A stretch of 64,000 bases of DNA from JAUIAI01 sp041396585. GTDB lineage: Bacteria > Pseudomonadota > Gammaproteobacteria > Burkholderiales > Burkholderiaceae_E. Position 1 is the stretch's first letter. Each line of letters starts with the position of its first letter. Shown one piece after another: positions 8,803 to 23,989 of the stretch. The DNA lies in contig JAWKYG010000002.1 of assembly GCA_041396585.1 (NCBI GenBank), positions 310,001-374,000 of the forward strand, read 5' to 3'. The translations under genes and the position numbers were made by a program. The notes under the pieces were generated by a model. That model saw only the letters and a list, made by a program, of their open reading frames with translations. It was not told where the DNA came from and made no database searches.

Positions 8803-11634
8803 ATGCGCCAATACACGGGTCTTTGCCTCGAGAGAGCCTTCGTGAGCTCCCGCTTCATCAGGATCTGGAACCAGTTGAGCCAGTTTCGGCAACTTTTTGC
8901 CGCGGCGACGGCTGCAATCGGTCTGACCGGCCTGGTCGGCGCGACGATGCTCGTGCTCGTCGTCAGCGGCGAGTACCGGCGTCATGATGAACATCAGCTG
9001 GTGCGCGCCGCCGAGGCCGCTGTTGCCACGCTGGCCCGTCAGGCGCGCTCGCTCGAGCCGGAGTCGGTGCGCCAGGTGCTGGCGCAATATCAGATCGTAC
9101 CCGGGCTGGTCGGCAGCCGGCTGATCGATTCGCGCGGCGAGCAGGTCGCGATGTTCGATCGTGATGGGGCAAGCGCAGTGTCCCTGATCGGTGAAGCCCC
9201 GGCAGGCCGCCAGCCGACTCTGGTCGATGTTGATTCGAGCTGGCTGCCATTCACCGCCAAGGTTCAGCGGCTCTGGTTCCCTGCGGGCTGGCAGGGATTC
9301 TCCGGCTGGCTGGTGATCGATCAGCGCATGGATCATCTGAGCGCGATGCGCGCCTGGATCATCGCGCCGGCCGCGTTTCTGGTTCTGGCCATCTATGGCG
9401 CGATCGTGGCGGTGATGTGGTGGCTGTCCAGTGGTCAGCAACGGGCGCTCGCAGCGCTCGAGCAATACGTGAAGCGCGGCGGGACGGCCGCCTACCCGTC
9501 GGTCGACCAACTGCGCGCGCCGCGCGAGCTCTGGGGGTTTGCCGAGGCGCTACGCCATGCATGGAAGCATCTGAAGCAGAATCAGCGCGAGATCGAAGTC
9601 GCCGGCCGGCGCAATCATGAATTGTTTCAGGCCTACCATGATCCGGCCTTCATCATCGATGAGCACGGCCAGATTCTGGTCGCCAATCGTGCCGGGCAGG
9701 CGATGTTCGGATTCAGTCCCGCAGAGTTCGAAGGCATGCATGCCGATCAACTGGTCGCGGACGAGTCGATGAACGACTATCGCGAATGGTGGAAGGAGTA
9801 CTGGCGTACGGGGGCCGCGCCGAGGCAGGATCGCCCGTTGCGCATCCGGGGTCTGCGCCGCAATCGCAAGACCTTCGAGGCGGAGATCACGCTGGTCCAG
9901 ATTCGTGGCGGCGAAGGCTCCGAGTTCGCAGTTACCTATCGCGACATCAGCGAGTCGATTGCCAATGATGCCCGACTCAGTTCCGCGATTCGCACCGCTG
10001 AAGAGGCCTCGCGTGCACGCAACACTTTCGTGGCCACGGTGAGCCACGAGCTGCGCACGCCGATGAACGGCATTCTCGGGATGGCCGACCTCGCGCTCGC
10101 ATCGGCGCCGTCGACCTCCGTGCGCGAATATCTGACCACGATCAGGTCCTGCGGCCGGCAGATGGCTGCGATCGTCGATGATGTCCTGGATATTTCGCGG
10201 ATGGACGCAGGCCGCCTCGACATGGACATGCGTCCGTTCGATGCCCGTGGCCTGCTCGCGGAATTGCGCGCGGTCTACGAGCCTGTCGCCAGTCACAAGG
10301 GCTTGAAATTCTCGGTCGAGCTGCGCGGCCAGATGCCGCAGGCGATCATTGGCGATTCGGTGCGGATTCGCCAGGTGCTGGACAATCTGCTCGTCAATGC
10401 CTTCAAGTTCACCGATGCGGGCTCGGTGCAGGTCGTCTGCGAGGCGGTGGCGGGCAAGGCGCGGGGCGAGGCCGGCGCACCGGGCGCTCGTCAGCCCGTC
10501 GATATCGTGGTGTCGGTAGCCGACACCGGCATCGGCGTGCCGACGGACCGCCAGGACGCGATCTTCGAGCCGTTCACACAGGGCGACAATGCCACCGCCA
10601 GGCGCTTCGGCGGGGTCGGGCTGGGCCTGTCCCTGTCGCGCCGTCTGGTGCAGCTGATGGGCGGCATGCTCTGGCTCGAGAGCCAGCCCGGCAAGGGCAG
10701 CGTGTTCACGATGTCCCTGCCGTGCATCCCGGCCTCGCCGGAAGAGCTCGAGAATCTGCGCGCGGCATGGGCCGACGGCGATTCCGAAGTTGCCACGCAG
10801 GCGTCGCTGCTTGCCGATCGCATCGGTGCAGTGCGGGTCATCGTCGCCGAAGACAATGAGATCAATCGGCGTCTGATCGAAGAGGTCTTGACGCGTCAGG
10901 GCCTGCGCGTCACCGCCTGTAGTGATGGTCAGCAGGCGCTCGAGGCCTGGCGTGCCCAGGTGGCCGAATTGGTGATCACCGATCTGGCGATGCCACGACT
11001 GGACGGTTATGAACTGAGCAGCGCGATCCGCGAACTGGAATCCGGGAGCGGTCACGCACGGCGGGTTCGAATCCTCGGCTTCAGTGCGTCTTCGGGAACC
11101 GAAGTCATCGAACGCTGCCAGGCCGCGGGCATGGATGAGTGTCTGTTCAAACCGATCGAATCGGCACGTCTTCTGGCACGGGTGGCCGAATTGCTGCTCG
11201 ATCAGACCCGCGATGGTCAGCCCGCCGAGCCGCTCGATCGCCGTCTTGGCGGTGTGCACCCGGTCGACGAGGACAAGCCGGCCGGGCTCAAGGTCTGGGG
11301 TCTGTCATCGAGCGGCGACCCCCGACTGATGCAGCGGATTCTGGGGCTGGCCATCAAGGAACTGCCCGATCGGATCGAGCGGCTGCGCGAGGCCGCAAAC
11401 AGCGGCGATACCCTGTGGATCCAGCGTCACGCCCATAGTTTGGTGAACACCCTGGTCGCCCTGAGTCAGACCGAGGCGGCCGATCTGGCCCGGATGGTGG
11501 AGGCCGGCGCAGCTCAGGACCGGATTGCGCTCGATGCTGCGATCGAACCGCTTGCCAGGGCAGTCGAGGCGGTTCTGCCGGGGCTGCAGCATCAACTCGC
11601 CGAGCTGGAGGCCAGCCAGCTGGCGGTGCACTGA
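8803..11634 (+). CDS. Hybrid sensor histidine kinase with receiver and HPt domains
   Basis: This is a 943-residue membrane phosphorelay kinase of the BarA/GacS type. In order it has: a first membrane helix (about 33-55), a periplasmic sensor domain (about 57-183), a second helix (about 185-208), a HAMP-like linker, a PAS domain (about 275-385), a HisKA domain with FVATVSHELRTPMNG (phospho-acceptor H415), an ATPase domain (N box DNLLVNAFKF, G1 DTGIGV, G2 GLGLSLS), a receiver with phospho-acceptor D727 in VITDLAMP and a late Lys in LFKP, and a C-terminal HPt domain with H878 in HAHSLVN. The HPt motif lacks the Lys-Gly that usually follow the His. A GTG at 8842 has a better ribosome site (GAGAG) than the ATG at 8803. 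No response regulator lies next to it. Confidence 0.92.
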   Translation: MRQYTGLCLERAFVSSRFIRIWNQLSQFRQLFAAATAAIGLTGLVGATMLVLVVSGEYRRHDEHQLVRAAEAAVATLARQARSLEPESVRQVLAQYQIVPGLVGSRLIDSRGEQVAMFDRDGASAVSLIGEAPAGRQPTLVDVDSSWLPFTAKVQRLWFPAGWQGFSGWLVIDQRMDHLSAMRAWIIAPAAFLVLAIYGAIVAVMWWLSSGQQRALAALEQYVKRGGTAAYPSVDQLRAPRELWGFAEALRHAWKHLKQNQREIEVAGRRNHELFQAYHDPAFIIDEHGQILVANRAGQAMFGFSPAEFEGMHADQLVADESMNDYREWWKEYWRTGAAPRQDRPLRIRGLRRNRKTFEAEITLVQIRGGEGSEFAVTYRDISESIANDARLSSAIRTAEEASRARNTFVATVSHELRTPMNGILGMADLALASAPSTSVREYLTTIRSCGRQMAAIVDDVLDISRMDAGRLDMDMRPFDARGLLAELRAVYEPVASHKGLKFSVELRGQMPQAIIGDSVRIRQVLDNLLVNAFKFTDAGSVQVVCEAVAGKARGEAGAPGARQPVDIVVSVADTGIGVPTDRQDAIFEPFTQGDNATARRFGGVGLGLSLSRRLVQLMGGMLWLESQPGKGSVFTMSLPCIPASPEELENLRAAWADGDSEVATQASLLADRIGAVRVIVAEDNEINRRLIEEVLTRQGLRVTACSDGQQALEAWRAQVAELVITDLAMPRLDGYELSSAIRELESGSGHARRVRILGFSASSGTEVIERCQAAGMDECLFKPIESARLLARVAELLLDQTRDGQPAEPLDRRLGGVHPVDEDKPAGLKVWGLSSSGDPRLMQRILGLAIKELPDRIERLREAANSGDTLWIQRHAHSLVNTLVALSQTEAADLARMVEAGAAQDRIALDAAIEPLARAVEAVLPGLQHQLAELEASQLAVH

Positions 11635-11638
11635 ACCC

Positions 11639-11663
11639 CTGGTGTCCTGATTCAGGACACCAG
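11639..11663. terminator. Perfect hairpin between convergent genes
   Basis: An 11-bp perfect inverted repeat (CTGGTGTCCTG / CAGGACACCAG) with a three-base ATT loop sits 4 bases after the kinase stop codon and 34 bases before the end of uvrA. It could stop transcription from both sides, though there is no T-run on either strand, so Rho or pausing might be needed. Confidence 0.55.
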
Positions 11664-11697
11664 ACGGGCTTTCGGGCGCTTATCGGCCAGAGACGGA

Positions 11698-17550
<5,853 letters not shown>

Positions 17551-17783
17551 CGGAGTTGCACTCTCAGGGTTCGCAGATCGTTCGAAGGCAGCATGCGCCC
17601 GCGGCACCGCCCGGCATGATTGCCGGACATCGGGCCCGCCAAGTGAGCCTGACTGGCAGCTTGACGCGCTGAGCAGGCAAGCCGCGATCATAGACCGGGT
17701 GGGTGACGGCGGGTCGACAGACCCTGGCCGGGGCGCGGCGGCAGCTGCACCGGTCCGACCTGCGTGAGCCGCGGGCCAGCCGC

Positions 17784-17789
17784 TATGAT
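17784..17789 (+). promoter_or_regulatory. Possible -10 box for the hydroxyacid dehydrogenase gene
   Basis: TATGAT lies 28 bases before the chosen ATG in the 266-bp region between the divergent uvrA and hydroxyacid dehydrogenase genes. No convincing -35 box is seen, and I found no CTG-N10-CAG LexA site for uvrA in this region. Confidence 0.35.
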
Positions 17790-17816
17790 GCGGGTTTTCT
17801 TGCCAGATCGCGCGCA

Positions 17817-18953
17817 ATGGACGATACATCCCGGGGCAGCCCGCCAGCACTGAAAGAACGATTCCAGACCCTGCAGGAGTTCATTGCACCGGCCCGGGCC
17901 CACGTCGATGACGGCGGCTGGGACTACCTCGTCGGTGGCACCGAAACCGAGACCTCGGTGCATCGCAATCGCCTGGCGATCGAGTCACTCGCGCTGCGCC
18001 CGCGGGTGCTCGCGAATGTCAGCGAGGTGTCTTGTGGTGGGCGTCTGTTCGAACAGCCGGTGGCGTTGCCGGTCATGCTCGCGCCGGTCGGCGGTCTCGA
18101 AACCTTCGATCCGCGCGGTGCGGTGGCCGCGGCCGAAGGCGCGGGCCGCTTCGGCGTGCCGGTGATGCTCAGCTCGGTGTCACAGTGCGACATTGCCGAT
18201 GTACGCGCCGCGACCACTGGCCCGATGATCTATCAGCTCTATGTACGCGGCGGCGGGCGCTTCATCGAGGAGCATGTCGAGCGTGCGCTCGAGCTCGGTC
18301 TCGAGGCGTTTTGCATCACGGTGGATTCCGCGGTTTACAGTCGGCGTGAGCGCGACATCGTGCGCCGTTTCCACAAACCCTGGCGGGCCGGGTCTCAGGG
18401 AGACGCCCGACATTTTCAGGCCGCGCTCTCCTGGGCCGATGTCGAACGGGTCCTGAAAAACTACCAGATCCCGTTGATCCTGAAGGGGATTGCAACGGCC
18501 GAGGATGCGCGCATCGCGGCCGACATGGGTGTGCATGCGGTCTATGTGTCCAATCACGGTGGCCGTCAGCTCGACCAGTGCCTGGGCAGTCTAGCGGTGC
18601 TGCCCGAGGTGGTGAGCGTGATCGAGGGCCGGTGCCGGGTATTCGTCGATGGCGGCTTCGCACGTGGCACCGACATCGCCAAGGCGCTCGCGCTCGGAGC
18701 CGACATGGTGGGCATCGGCCGCCTGTACTGCTATGCGTTGGCGGCTGCCGGCGCCGATGGCGTGGTGCGCATGCTGGAACTGCTCAGCGAGGAGTTCGCG
18801 ATCGCTCTGGCCCTGCTCGGTGTCACCAGCCGCGAGGGTCTCAACGCCCACCATGTGTGCGCGGCCCCTCCGCCCGCGCAGCGTTTGAACGCGCTGAGCG
18901 CGTTTCCATTGCTCGATGAGGTGGCATCGAAAATCGGGCCCCGCGCCGGCTGA
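17817..18953 (+). CDS. FMN-dependent alpha-hydroxyacid dehydrogenase/oxidase
   Basis: This is a 378-residue TIM-barrel flavoprotein of the lactate dehydrogenase (LldD)/glycolate oxidase family, which oxidises L-2-hydroxyacids to 2-oxoacids. Visible family features are the N-terminal WDYLVGGTETE, the FMN-binding PVMLAPVGG, the flavin-contacting Lys in LILKGIATAEDA, the catalytic SNHGGRQLD with its active-site His and Arg, and the phosphate-binding VFVDGGFARGTDIAKALALGA. The frame is open 38 codons upstream, but homology starts near MDDTSRG, so I use the ATG at 17817. The substrate cannot be told from sequence; lactate, glycolate and mandelate are all possible. The gene stands alone and is divergent from uvrA. 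Confidence 0.88.
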   Translation: MDDTSRGSPPALKERFQTLQEFIAPARAHVDDGGWDYLVGGTETETSVHRNRLAIESLALRPRVLANVSEVSCGGRLFEQPVALPVMLAPVGGLETFDPRGAVAAAEGAGRFGVPVMLSSVSQCDIADVRAATTGPMIYQLYVRGGGRFIEEHVERALELGLEAFCITVDSAVYSRRERDIVRRFHKPWRAGSQGDARHFQAALSWADVERVLKNYQIPLILKGIATAEDARIAADMGVHAVYVSNHGGRQLDQCLGSLAVLPEVVSVIEGRCRVFVDGGFARGTDIAKALALGADMVGIGRLYCYALAAAGADGVVRMLELLSEEFAIALALLGVTSREGLNAHHVCAAPPPAQRLNALSAFPLLDEVASKIGPRAG

Positions 18954-18972
18954 GGCGCATCATGCGCCCGCG

Positions 18973-19002
18973 CAGGGCCAGGGCCAGGGCCAGGGCCAGG
19001 GC
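18973..19002. repeat. Five tandem copies of CAGGGC
   Basis: Five exact copies of a 6-base unit lie in the 129-bp gap between the hydroxyacid dehydrogenase stop and the end of the convergent lipoprotein gene. It is probably a slippage repeat without function, although copy number may vary between strains. Confidence 0.9.
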
Positions 19003-19082
19003 AACTGCGCGGTGGGCGATCCGCGATACGGGGATCGCGAGAGCTGCCTGCCCGGCGAGCCCGTTTCCGAGTCAGGGCGAGA

Positions 19083-21275
19083 CTAAGTGACCACGAGACT
19101 ATACGTGCGCGAGGCGCCCTGGCCGATCGAGCCCGACACCGACTTCCCGCCATTGACCGTCATGTTCGGGCTGCTGACCGTGATGCTGAATGTTCCGGCA
19201 TTGTCGGGTGCGATCGTGACGGTGATCACCAGCGAGTAGGTACCCGGGCGCAACTGGCCAAGCGCACAGGTGTTGGTGGCACCGATCGTGGTGGTGCACA
19301 CCACATTGCCGTCCAGCGACAGCGAGAAGGCATCGTCGGCGATCGAGCCGTTGTCACTGACCGCGATCGAGCCGGTGGCGGTTCTGCTGAAGCAGGGAAT
19401 CGGGTTGCCCTTCGTGCCCGCGCTGAAGATCCTGCCATTGGGCGCATGCTCGAGGTGGAGCACCGAGGTGCCATTGGTGCCGGTGTTGCCGGCCAGGGCA
19501 ATCGTGTCGCCCGCTTTCACGGCGGCGCCATTGGCCACCGTCGCGCTGGCATCGCGCAGATGCCCGTACAAGGTGGCGCTGCCGTCGGTGTGGCGCAGCA
19601 CGATGTGATAGCCCCAGCCGGTGTAGCGACCATCGGCAAGCTGACGGCGAATCTCCACTGTGCCGTCGGCGGCGGCCTTCACCGGTGTGCCGTCGGCCGC
19701 GGCGATATCGGCGCCGTGGTGGAAGATGGCGATGTTGCTGCCCTGAGCGCTCTGGCTGCCGAACGGATTGGTGACCGTGATCGGGTCCAGCGGTGCGGTC
19801 AGTGTGCCTCCGGCGCACACAAGCGGATCGACGACCTTGAGCGATGAGTACGGCGACTGCGCGGCCGTGCCCGTCGGTGCCGTGGGCGTGGCGGCCAGCA
19901 CCAGGGTGGCCTCGAAGCTTGCGCCGTTATTGGTGGACGAGAGCGCCTCGACCGGCAGCTGCGCACTGAAGCTGGTGACGCTCTTGCCTGCGCGTGTGTC
20001 GATCGGCTCGAAAGATTCGAGCGTTTCACTGCCGTTGCCGTAGCGGTTCAGATAGAACACGCGAATCTCACTGCCCGCGGGAACCTGGCTGGCAAAGCCT
20101 GACGGGACATCGACGGTCAGTGCGACGGGCGAACGCGGTTGCTCGCCTGCGATCTGCAGCGTCACCGGCGAGGCGTGCGCGGCCGTGGGTGCGAAGATCG
20201 CCGCCGTGTCCTGGAACAGGGCCAGTGCACTGGCATCGGGTGCGACAGCCACGGTCACCTGGCGAGGCGCGGTCAAGGCGCCCGAAGGGAAGGACATGCC
20301 GATCGTGCCGGGCAGGTTGATGCTGCCGCCCGTGGCCGGAATGATCGCGGTCTTGGTCGTCGGGCTGGTCAGCGTGGCCAGGGCGTCGGCCAGATCTGTG
20401 GCCAGGGTAGAGGCCCGGTAGGCCGCCCCCGAGGCAGGCGCTGCCGGATTGCCATTGGCATCCTTGTCGTCGATGCGCCCGTCGGTCAGGTCGTTGGCGA
20501 GGTTCTGCGCGAAGCTCAGTGCCGGCGCGCTCAGTGACGGATTGAATCTGGCGGCCTGGACCGCGAAGCTTGCCAGTGCCTTCGCATAGGTGCCCCGGCC
20601 ATTGGCCGGCAGCGAATCCAACTCCGCCTCCGAGCCGACCAGAATCGGAATCATCGTGATGTCGGTCAGCTGGATCGACGCGGGCAGAACGCGGTTGATC
20701 TCGGCCAGCACGCGGGCATTGGCGGCGCTGATGGAAGCCGGATCGTGTATCCCGGGGTCTTGTCCGGCGGCCACCCGGGTCTCGAGGTTGCGTACAGCGC
20801 CCTCGGTGAACGGCGTAACGCCCAGGTGCTTGGTCAGGCGAGGCGTGGCCGCACGCAGCACGGGCCCGGTGCCTGTTGGCAGGTAGGTTCGTTTGGCTTC
20901 GTCGAAGTAGGTGGACGCGCCCGAGCCCGTGACCGTCGCGATCACCGAGCCCGTGTAGCCGGCCCCGGTGCGGGCCGTGATCAGGCCGTCGGCGCTGACG
21001 GTGGCGCTGCCCAGGCTGCTGCCGTCATCGAGTGTGATGCCGATAGACGCGGAGACGAACTTGCCCAGCGAGCCGCCGATGCCGAAACCGCCGTCGCCGC
21101 CGCCGCCTTCGCCATCGGCACCGATGACGTTTTCATTGAGCTGCGCAGTGGTGACGCTGGCGGTCTGGCCGCTGGAGCCCACGGCCGTGCCACCGCCGCC
21201 GCATGAACTCAGGAAACCGACCAGCATCGCTGCGATGAGGGTGGTCCGGTGAAATGGATTCGCATGGCCTGCCAT
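19083..21275 (-). CDS. Large lipoprotein with M23-type peptidase domain
   Basis: This 730-residue protein starts with a lipoprotein signal (FLSSC, lipid-modified Cys25, then GGGG), so it should sit in the cell envelope. Residues about 30-500 resemble no family I recognise; they are rich in Thr, Ala, Ser and Gly, with repeated beta-type segments. Residues about 500-625 form an M23 (LytM-like) domain with HHGADIAAADGTPV (metal His and Asp) and YGHL. The last motif reads SVLHLEH where active enzymes have HLHFE, so the first His of the HxH pair is Val. The C-terminal 100 residues look like a pre-peptidase or PKD-like beta domain (TYSLVITVTIAPDNAGTF). The ATG at 21275 has a strong purine-rich ribosome site (AAAGGGGGAAA). 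It may bind or remodel peptidoglycan, or regulate amidases if inactive. Confidence 0.8.
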   Translation of the reverse strand: MAGHANPFHRTTLIAAMLVGFLSSCGGGGTAVGSSGQTASVTTAQLNENVIGADGEGGGGDGGFGIGGSLGKFVSASIGITLDDGSSLGSATVSADGLITARTGAGYTGSVIATVTGSGASTYFDEAKRTYLPTGTGPVLRAATPRLTKHLGVTPFTEGAVRNLETRVAAGQDPGIHDPASISAANARVLAEINRVLPASIQLTDITMIPILVGSEAELDSLPANGRGTYAKALASFAVQAARFNPSLSAPALSFAQNLANDLTDGRIDDKDANGNPAAPASGAAYRASTLATDLADALATLTSPTTKTAIIPATGGSINLPGTIGMSFPSGALTAPRQVTVAVAPDASALALFQDTAAIFAPTAAHASPVTLQIAGEQPRSPVALTVDVPSGFASQVPAGSEIRVFYLNRYGNGSETLESFEPIDTRAGKSVTSFSAQLPVEALSSTNNGASFEATLVLAATPTAPTGTAAQSPYSSLKVVDPLVCAGGTLTAPLDPITVTNPFGSQSAQGSNIAIFHHGADIAAADGTPVKAAADGTVEIRRQLADGRYTGWGYHIVLRHTDGSATLYGHLRDASATVANGAAVKAGDTIALAGNTGTNGTSVLHLEHAPNGRIFSAGTKGNPIPCFSRTATGSIAVSDNGSIADDAFSLSLDGNVVCTTTIGATNTCALGQLRPGTYSLVITVTIAPDNAGTFSITVSSPNMTVNGGKSVSGSIGQGASRTYSLVVT

Positions 21276-21318
21276 GGCTGTTTCCCCCTTTGTCTGCAAC
21301 GCCGACATCGCCGCTGCA

Positions 21319-21360
21319 TGAGTCAAGTCTAAGAAATCATTGTTTGCAAAGTTTGACTCA
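21319..21360. promoter_or_regulatory. Inverted repeat upstream of the M23 lipoprotein gene
   Basis: An 8-bp perfect inverted repeat (TGAGTCAA / TTGACTCA) brackets 26 bases of AT-rich DNA about 45-85 bases upstream of the lipoprotein start. This is the most AT-rich patch nearby and the likely promoter region; the repeat could be a regulator site. The rest of the gap, to 21567, shows no gene. Confidence 0.4.
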
Positions 21361-21567
21361 TATCAGGTAGTACCGAAGTGACTTGGCAGAGTTTTCGACG
21401 CCGCAGCGGAGCACGGCAACCGTAGCGCGGCCGGCGGAGCTCCCGTTCGGCCAGGCGCAAGCGCTCGACAATGCGATCAGAATGTTGCGCCGCGATCCGG
21501 CCCTTGCGCTGCGTCGCGAACTCCGCGATGCCGCATCTGCAACGGCCGGGACACGGCGGCAGGGCCG

Positions 21568-22035
21568 CTATTGGTCGGTTTCCGGGTCGTCGGCGACGGG
21601 CTGGCGCGAGCCCGCCAGCCGGATACCGGACGCTGGCGGCCAGCCCGGATGCTGCGGTGCATCGTCGTGGATCCTGTCCCAGGGGGCCATTTCCGCCACG
21701 AAGATGTGGCCACGATGAGGCGCCTCGAAGCGCGTATCGAGTACGCCGAGGCGGATCCGCAAGACGGACGGATCGCGATCGACCTCTGCAAACATCGGCG
21801 ACCCGCACTGGCGGCAGAAGCGGCGTCGCTTGCCCGGCGAGGACTCATAATTGGCCAGATAATCCTCGCCGTTCAGGATTTCGAATCCGTCACGGGCGAC
21901 GCTGACATTGGCGCCGAATGCGCTGCCGGTGGATTTCTGACAACGCCAGCAATGGCAGAGCACGCGCGGACCGCGCACTTCGGTGAAGCGCAGTCGCACC
22001 GCGCCGCACTGGCAGGATGCCTGGTAGCCGTTCAC
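21568..22035 (-). CDS. GFA/CENP-V family zinc protein
   Basis: This 155-residue protein belongs to the glutathione-dependent formaldehyde-activating (GFA)/CENP-V family, small zinc-binding beta-fold proteins. The expected Cys clusters are present: CQCGAVRL near the N-terminus, CHCWRCQKSTGSAFG, and CRQCGSPMF in the middle, followed by PHRGHIFVAEMAPW. Most bacterial members have no proven reaction, so a formaldehyde role should not be assumed. Its start overlaps the potA stop (ATGA), so it is probably translated with the polyamine transporter operon. The last 20 residues are not conserved. Confidence 0.85.
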   Translation of the reverse strand: MNGYQASCQCGAVRLRFTEVRGPRVLCHCWRCQKSTGSAFGANVSVARDGFEILNGEDYLANYESSPGKRRRFCRQCGSPMFAEVDRDPSVLRIRLGVLDTRFEAPHRGHIFVAEMAPWDRIHDDAPQHPGWPPASGIRLAGSRQPVADDPETDQ

Positions 22036-23149
22036 GGGGAGGCCGGCAATTCGTCGCTGAGCAACAGGCAGTCGGCCGCGCGCCAGCCGAGCTGGACCGC
22101 ATCACCTGCCTGCAGCGAATCGCCCGCGAGGCGGCGCGCATTGCTGAGCGCCACCGACAACACCGGCCCCGCATCACCGACCCGGGCGAACACCTGGCTG
22201 ACATCGCCGTAGTAGGCGGTGTCGACGACCTTCGCAGCGCAACGGATCCAGCCGTCTTCGCCTGCAGGCGGGTGGATCACGATCTTCTCGGGTCGTACGG
22301 CCAGATGCGTGCCGTCCACCGCCTCCCCCTCGGACGGCAGCACGACCTCACCGAGACCTTCGGCGAGCACGACCACACCGGCCACCGAACGGCCGGTGAT
22401 ACGGGCGGGAAGCAGATTGATACGGCCGATGAAATCGGCCACGAAAGTATCCGCAGGATGCTCGTAGAGCTGCTTCGGATTGGCGATCTGCGCGACCCGT
22501 CCCTGATTCATCACTGGCGATCCGGTCGGCCATGGAGAGGGCCTCGTCCTGATCATGGGTGACCATGATGAAGGTAATGCCGACCGCGCGCTGCAGGCGT
22601 GTGAGTTCGAGCTGCATCTGCTCGCGCAGCTTGGCATCGAGTGCCGACAGGGGTTCGTCGAGCAGCATCACCCGCGGCCGCTTGACCAGGGCCCGCGCCA
22701 GTGCCACGCGTTGACGCTGCCCGCCAGAGAGCTGGTTGGGCAGGCGATCGGCCAGCGCCGCCAGCTGCACCTGCTCGAGCGCCTCGGCGACCCGCTGGCG
22801 GATCTCGCTCGCTGGCGTGCCGGTGACGCGCAGCCCATAGCCCACGTTCTGCGCCACGGTCATGTGCGGGAACACCGCGTAGGACTGGAACACCATGTTC
22901 ACCGGCCGCGCGTTGGCCGGGGTGCGTTCCATGTTGCGGCCGTCTATCAGGAGTTCGCCCTCGGTGGGCATCTCGAGACCGGCGATCATGCGCAGCAGCG
23001 TGGTCTTGCCGCAGCCCGAGGGGCCGAGCAGGGCGAAGAACTCGTTCTCGCCGACATCGAAGCTGACCGAATCGACCGCGGTCGTGCGGCCGAAAGCGCT
23101 TGCTGATGCCTCGGATCGAGACGATCGGTTGGGCTGGGGCGGAATTCAT
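22032..23149 (-). pseudogene. potA: Spermidine/putrescine ABC transporter ATPase PotA, frameshifted twice
   Basis: PotA powers polyamine uptake through PotBC with PotD as the binding protein. Three segments in two frame changes encode the whole protein: the start MNSAPAQPIVSIRGISKRF; then the nucleotide-binding domain (Walker A GPSGCGKTT, Q-loop QSYAVFPHMTV, signature LSGGQRQRVALARAL, Walker B VMLLDEPLSALD, switch MVTHDQDEA); then the C-terminal regulatory domain beginning MNQGRVAQIANPKQLYEHP, with the TOBE segment to 22032. An extra T in TTT near 23093 and an extra base near 22517 explain the breaks. Corrected length is about 370 residues. The start overlaps the potC stop, and the end overlaps the GFA gene. 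Confidence 0.85.
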
Positions 23150-23982
23150 GCGGATTTCTCGGGCGATTGCAGTTTCATCGCGATGAACGTGGCCAGCACC
23201 GTGATCAGGATCAGCATTGTCGATGCCGCATTGACATCGGGCGAGACACCACGCCTTACCAGCGAGTAGACCTTCACGGGGAATGTCACCGTATCGGGGC
23301 CCGAGGTGAAAAAGGTGATCACGAAGTCATCGAGCGAGAGTGTGAACGCCAGCAGGGCGCCGGCAATGATGCCCGGACGCATGTACGGCAGGATCACATG
23401 GCGGAAGGTTTGCCATTCGCTGGCACCCAGGTCTCGCGAGGCTTCCTCGAGTTCCCGGTTGAAGCCGGTCAGGCGGCTGCGCACCACCATGGTGACGAAC
23501 GGGAATGCGAACGCGATATGCGCGATCGTGATGGCGCCCAGGTTCAGCGGCCAGGGGAGGTCGCTGGGCCAGCCGATGCGGGCGAAGAACACCAGCATCG
23601 CCACGCCCATGCAGATCTCGGGCACGACGATCGGCAGCGCCACGAAGCCCTCGTAGGCGGCCTTGCCCGGAAAGCGGAATCGCCAGAGCAGCAGGGCGAT
23701 CATGGTGCCGAGCACGGTGGCCACCACGGTGCACATCGCGGCGATGGTCAGCGAATTGACGAAGGCCTCGACCAGCGACGCATTGCGCCAGGCGATCCCG
23801 TAGTACTTCAGCGTGAAGCCCTGCCAGACGATGTTGCGCTTGGAATCGTTGAAGCTGAATGCGATCAGCGTGAGAATGGGCGCATAGAGCAGCGCGAACA
23901 CGATCACGATGAACGCGCGCAGCCACAAGCGGCGCCCGTATTCCAGCGGGCCGGGCAGTTGGCGCATCGCACGCAGACTCAT
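23146..23982 (-). CDS. potC: Polyamine ABC transporter permease PotC
   Basis: This 278-residue inner-membrane permease has six hydrophobic segments and the cytoplasmic EAA loop EEASRDLGASEWQTF, which contacts the ATPase. The family tail motif SLDDFVITFFTSGP near residue 215 is typical of PotC/PotI. It lies between potB (7-base gap) and potA (4-base overlap). Spermidine versus putrescine preference cannot be decided here. Confidence 0.9.
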   Translation of the reverse strand: MSLRAMRQLPGPLEYGRRLWLRAFIVIVFALLYAPILTLIAFSFNDSKRNIVWQGFTLKYYGIAWRNASLVEAFVNSLTIAAMCTVVATVLGTMIALLLWRFRFPGKAAYEGFVALPIVVPEICMGVAMLVFFARIGWPSDLPWPLNLGAITIAHIAFAFPFVTMVVRSRLTGFNRELEEASRDLGASEWQTFRHVILPYMRPGIIAGALLAFTLSLDDFVITFFTSGPDTVTFPVKVYSLVRRGVSPDVNAASTMLILITVLATFIAMKLQSPEKSA

Positions 23983-23989
23983 GGCCGCC

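Noticed and set aside
11055..11085. Sequence like a tRNA T-loop (GGGTTCGAATCC)
   Set aside because: It lies within the receiver domain of the hybrid kinase, in frame, and no acceptor or anticodon arms surround it.
17551..17816. Search for a LexA box upstream of the tandem uvrA
   Set aside because: No CTG-N10-CAG with matching arms was found in the gap by eye.
18973..19002. CAGGGC repeats as a possible CRISPR or iteron array
   Set aside because: Unit is only 6 bases with no spacers and no associated genes.
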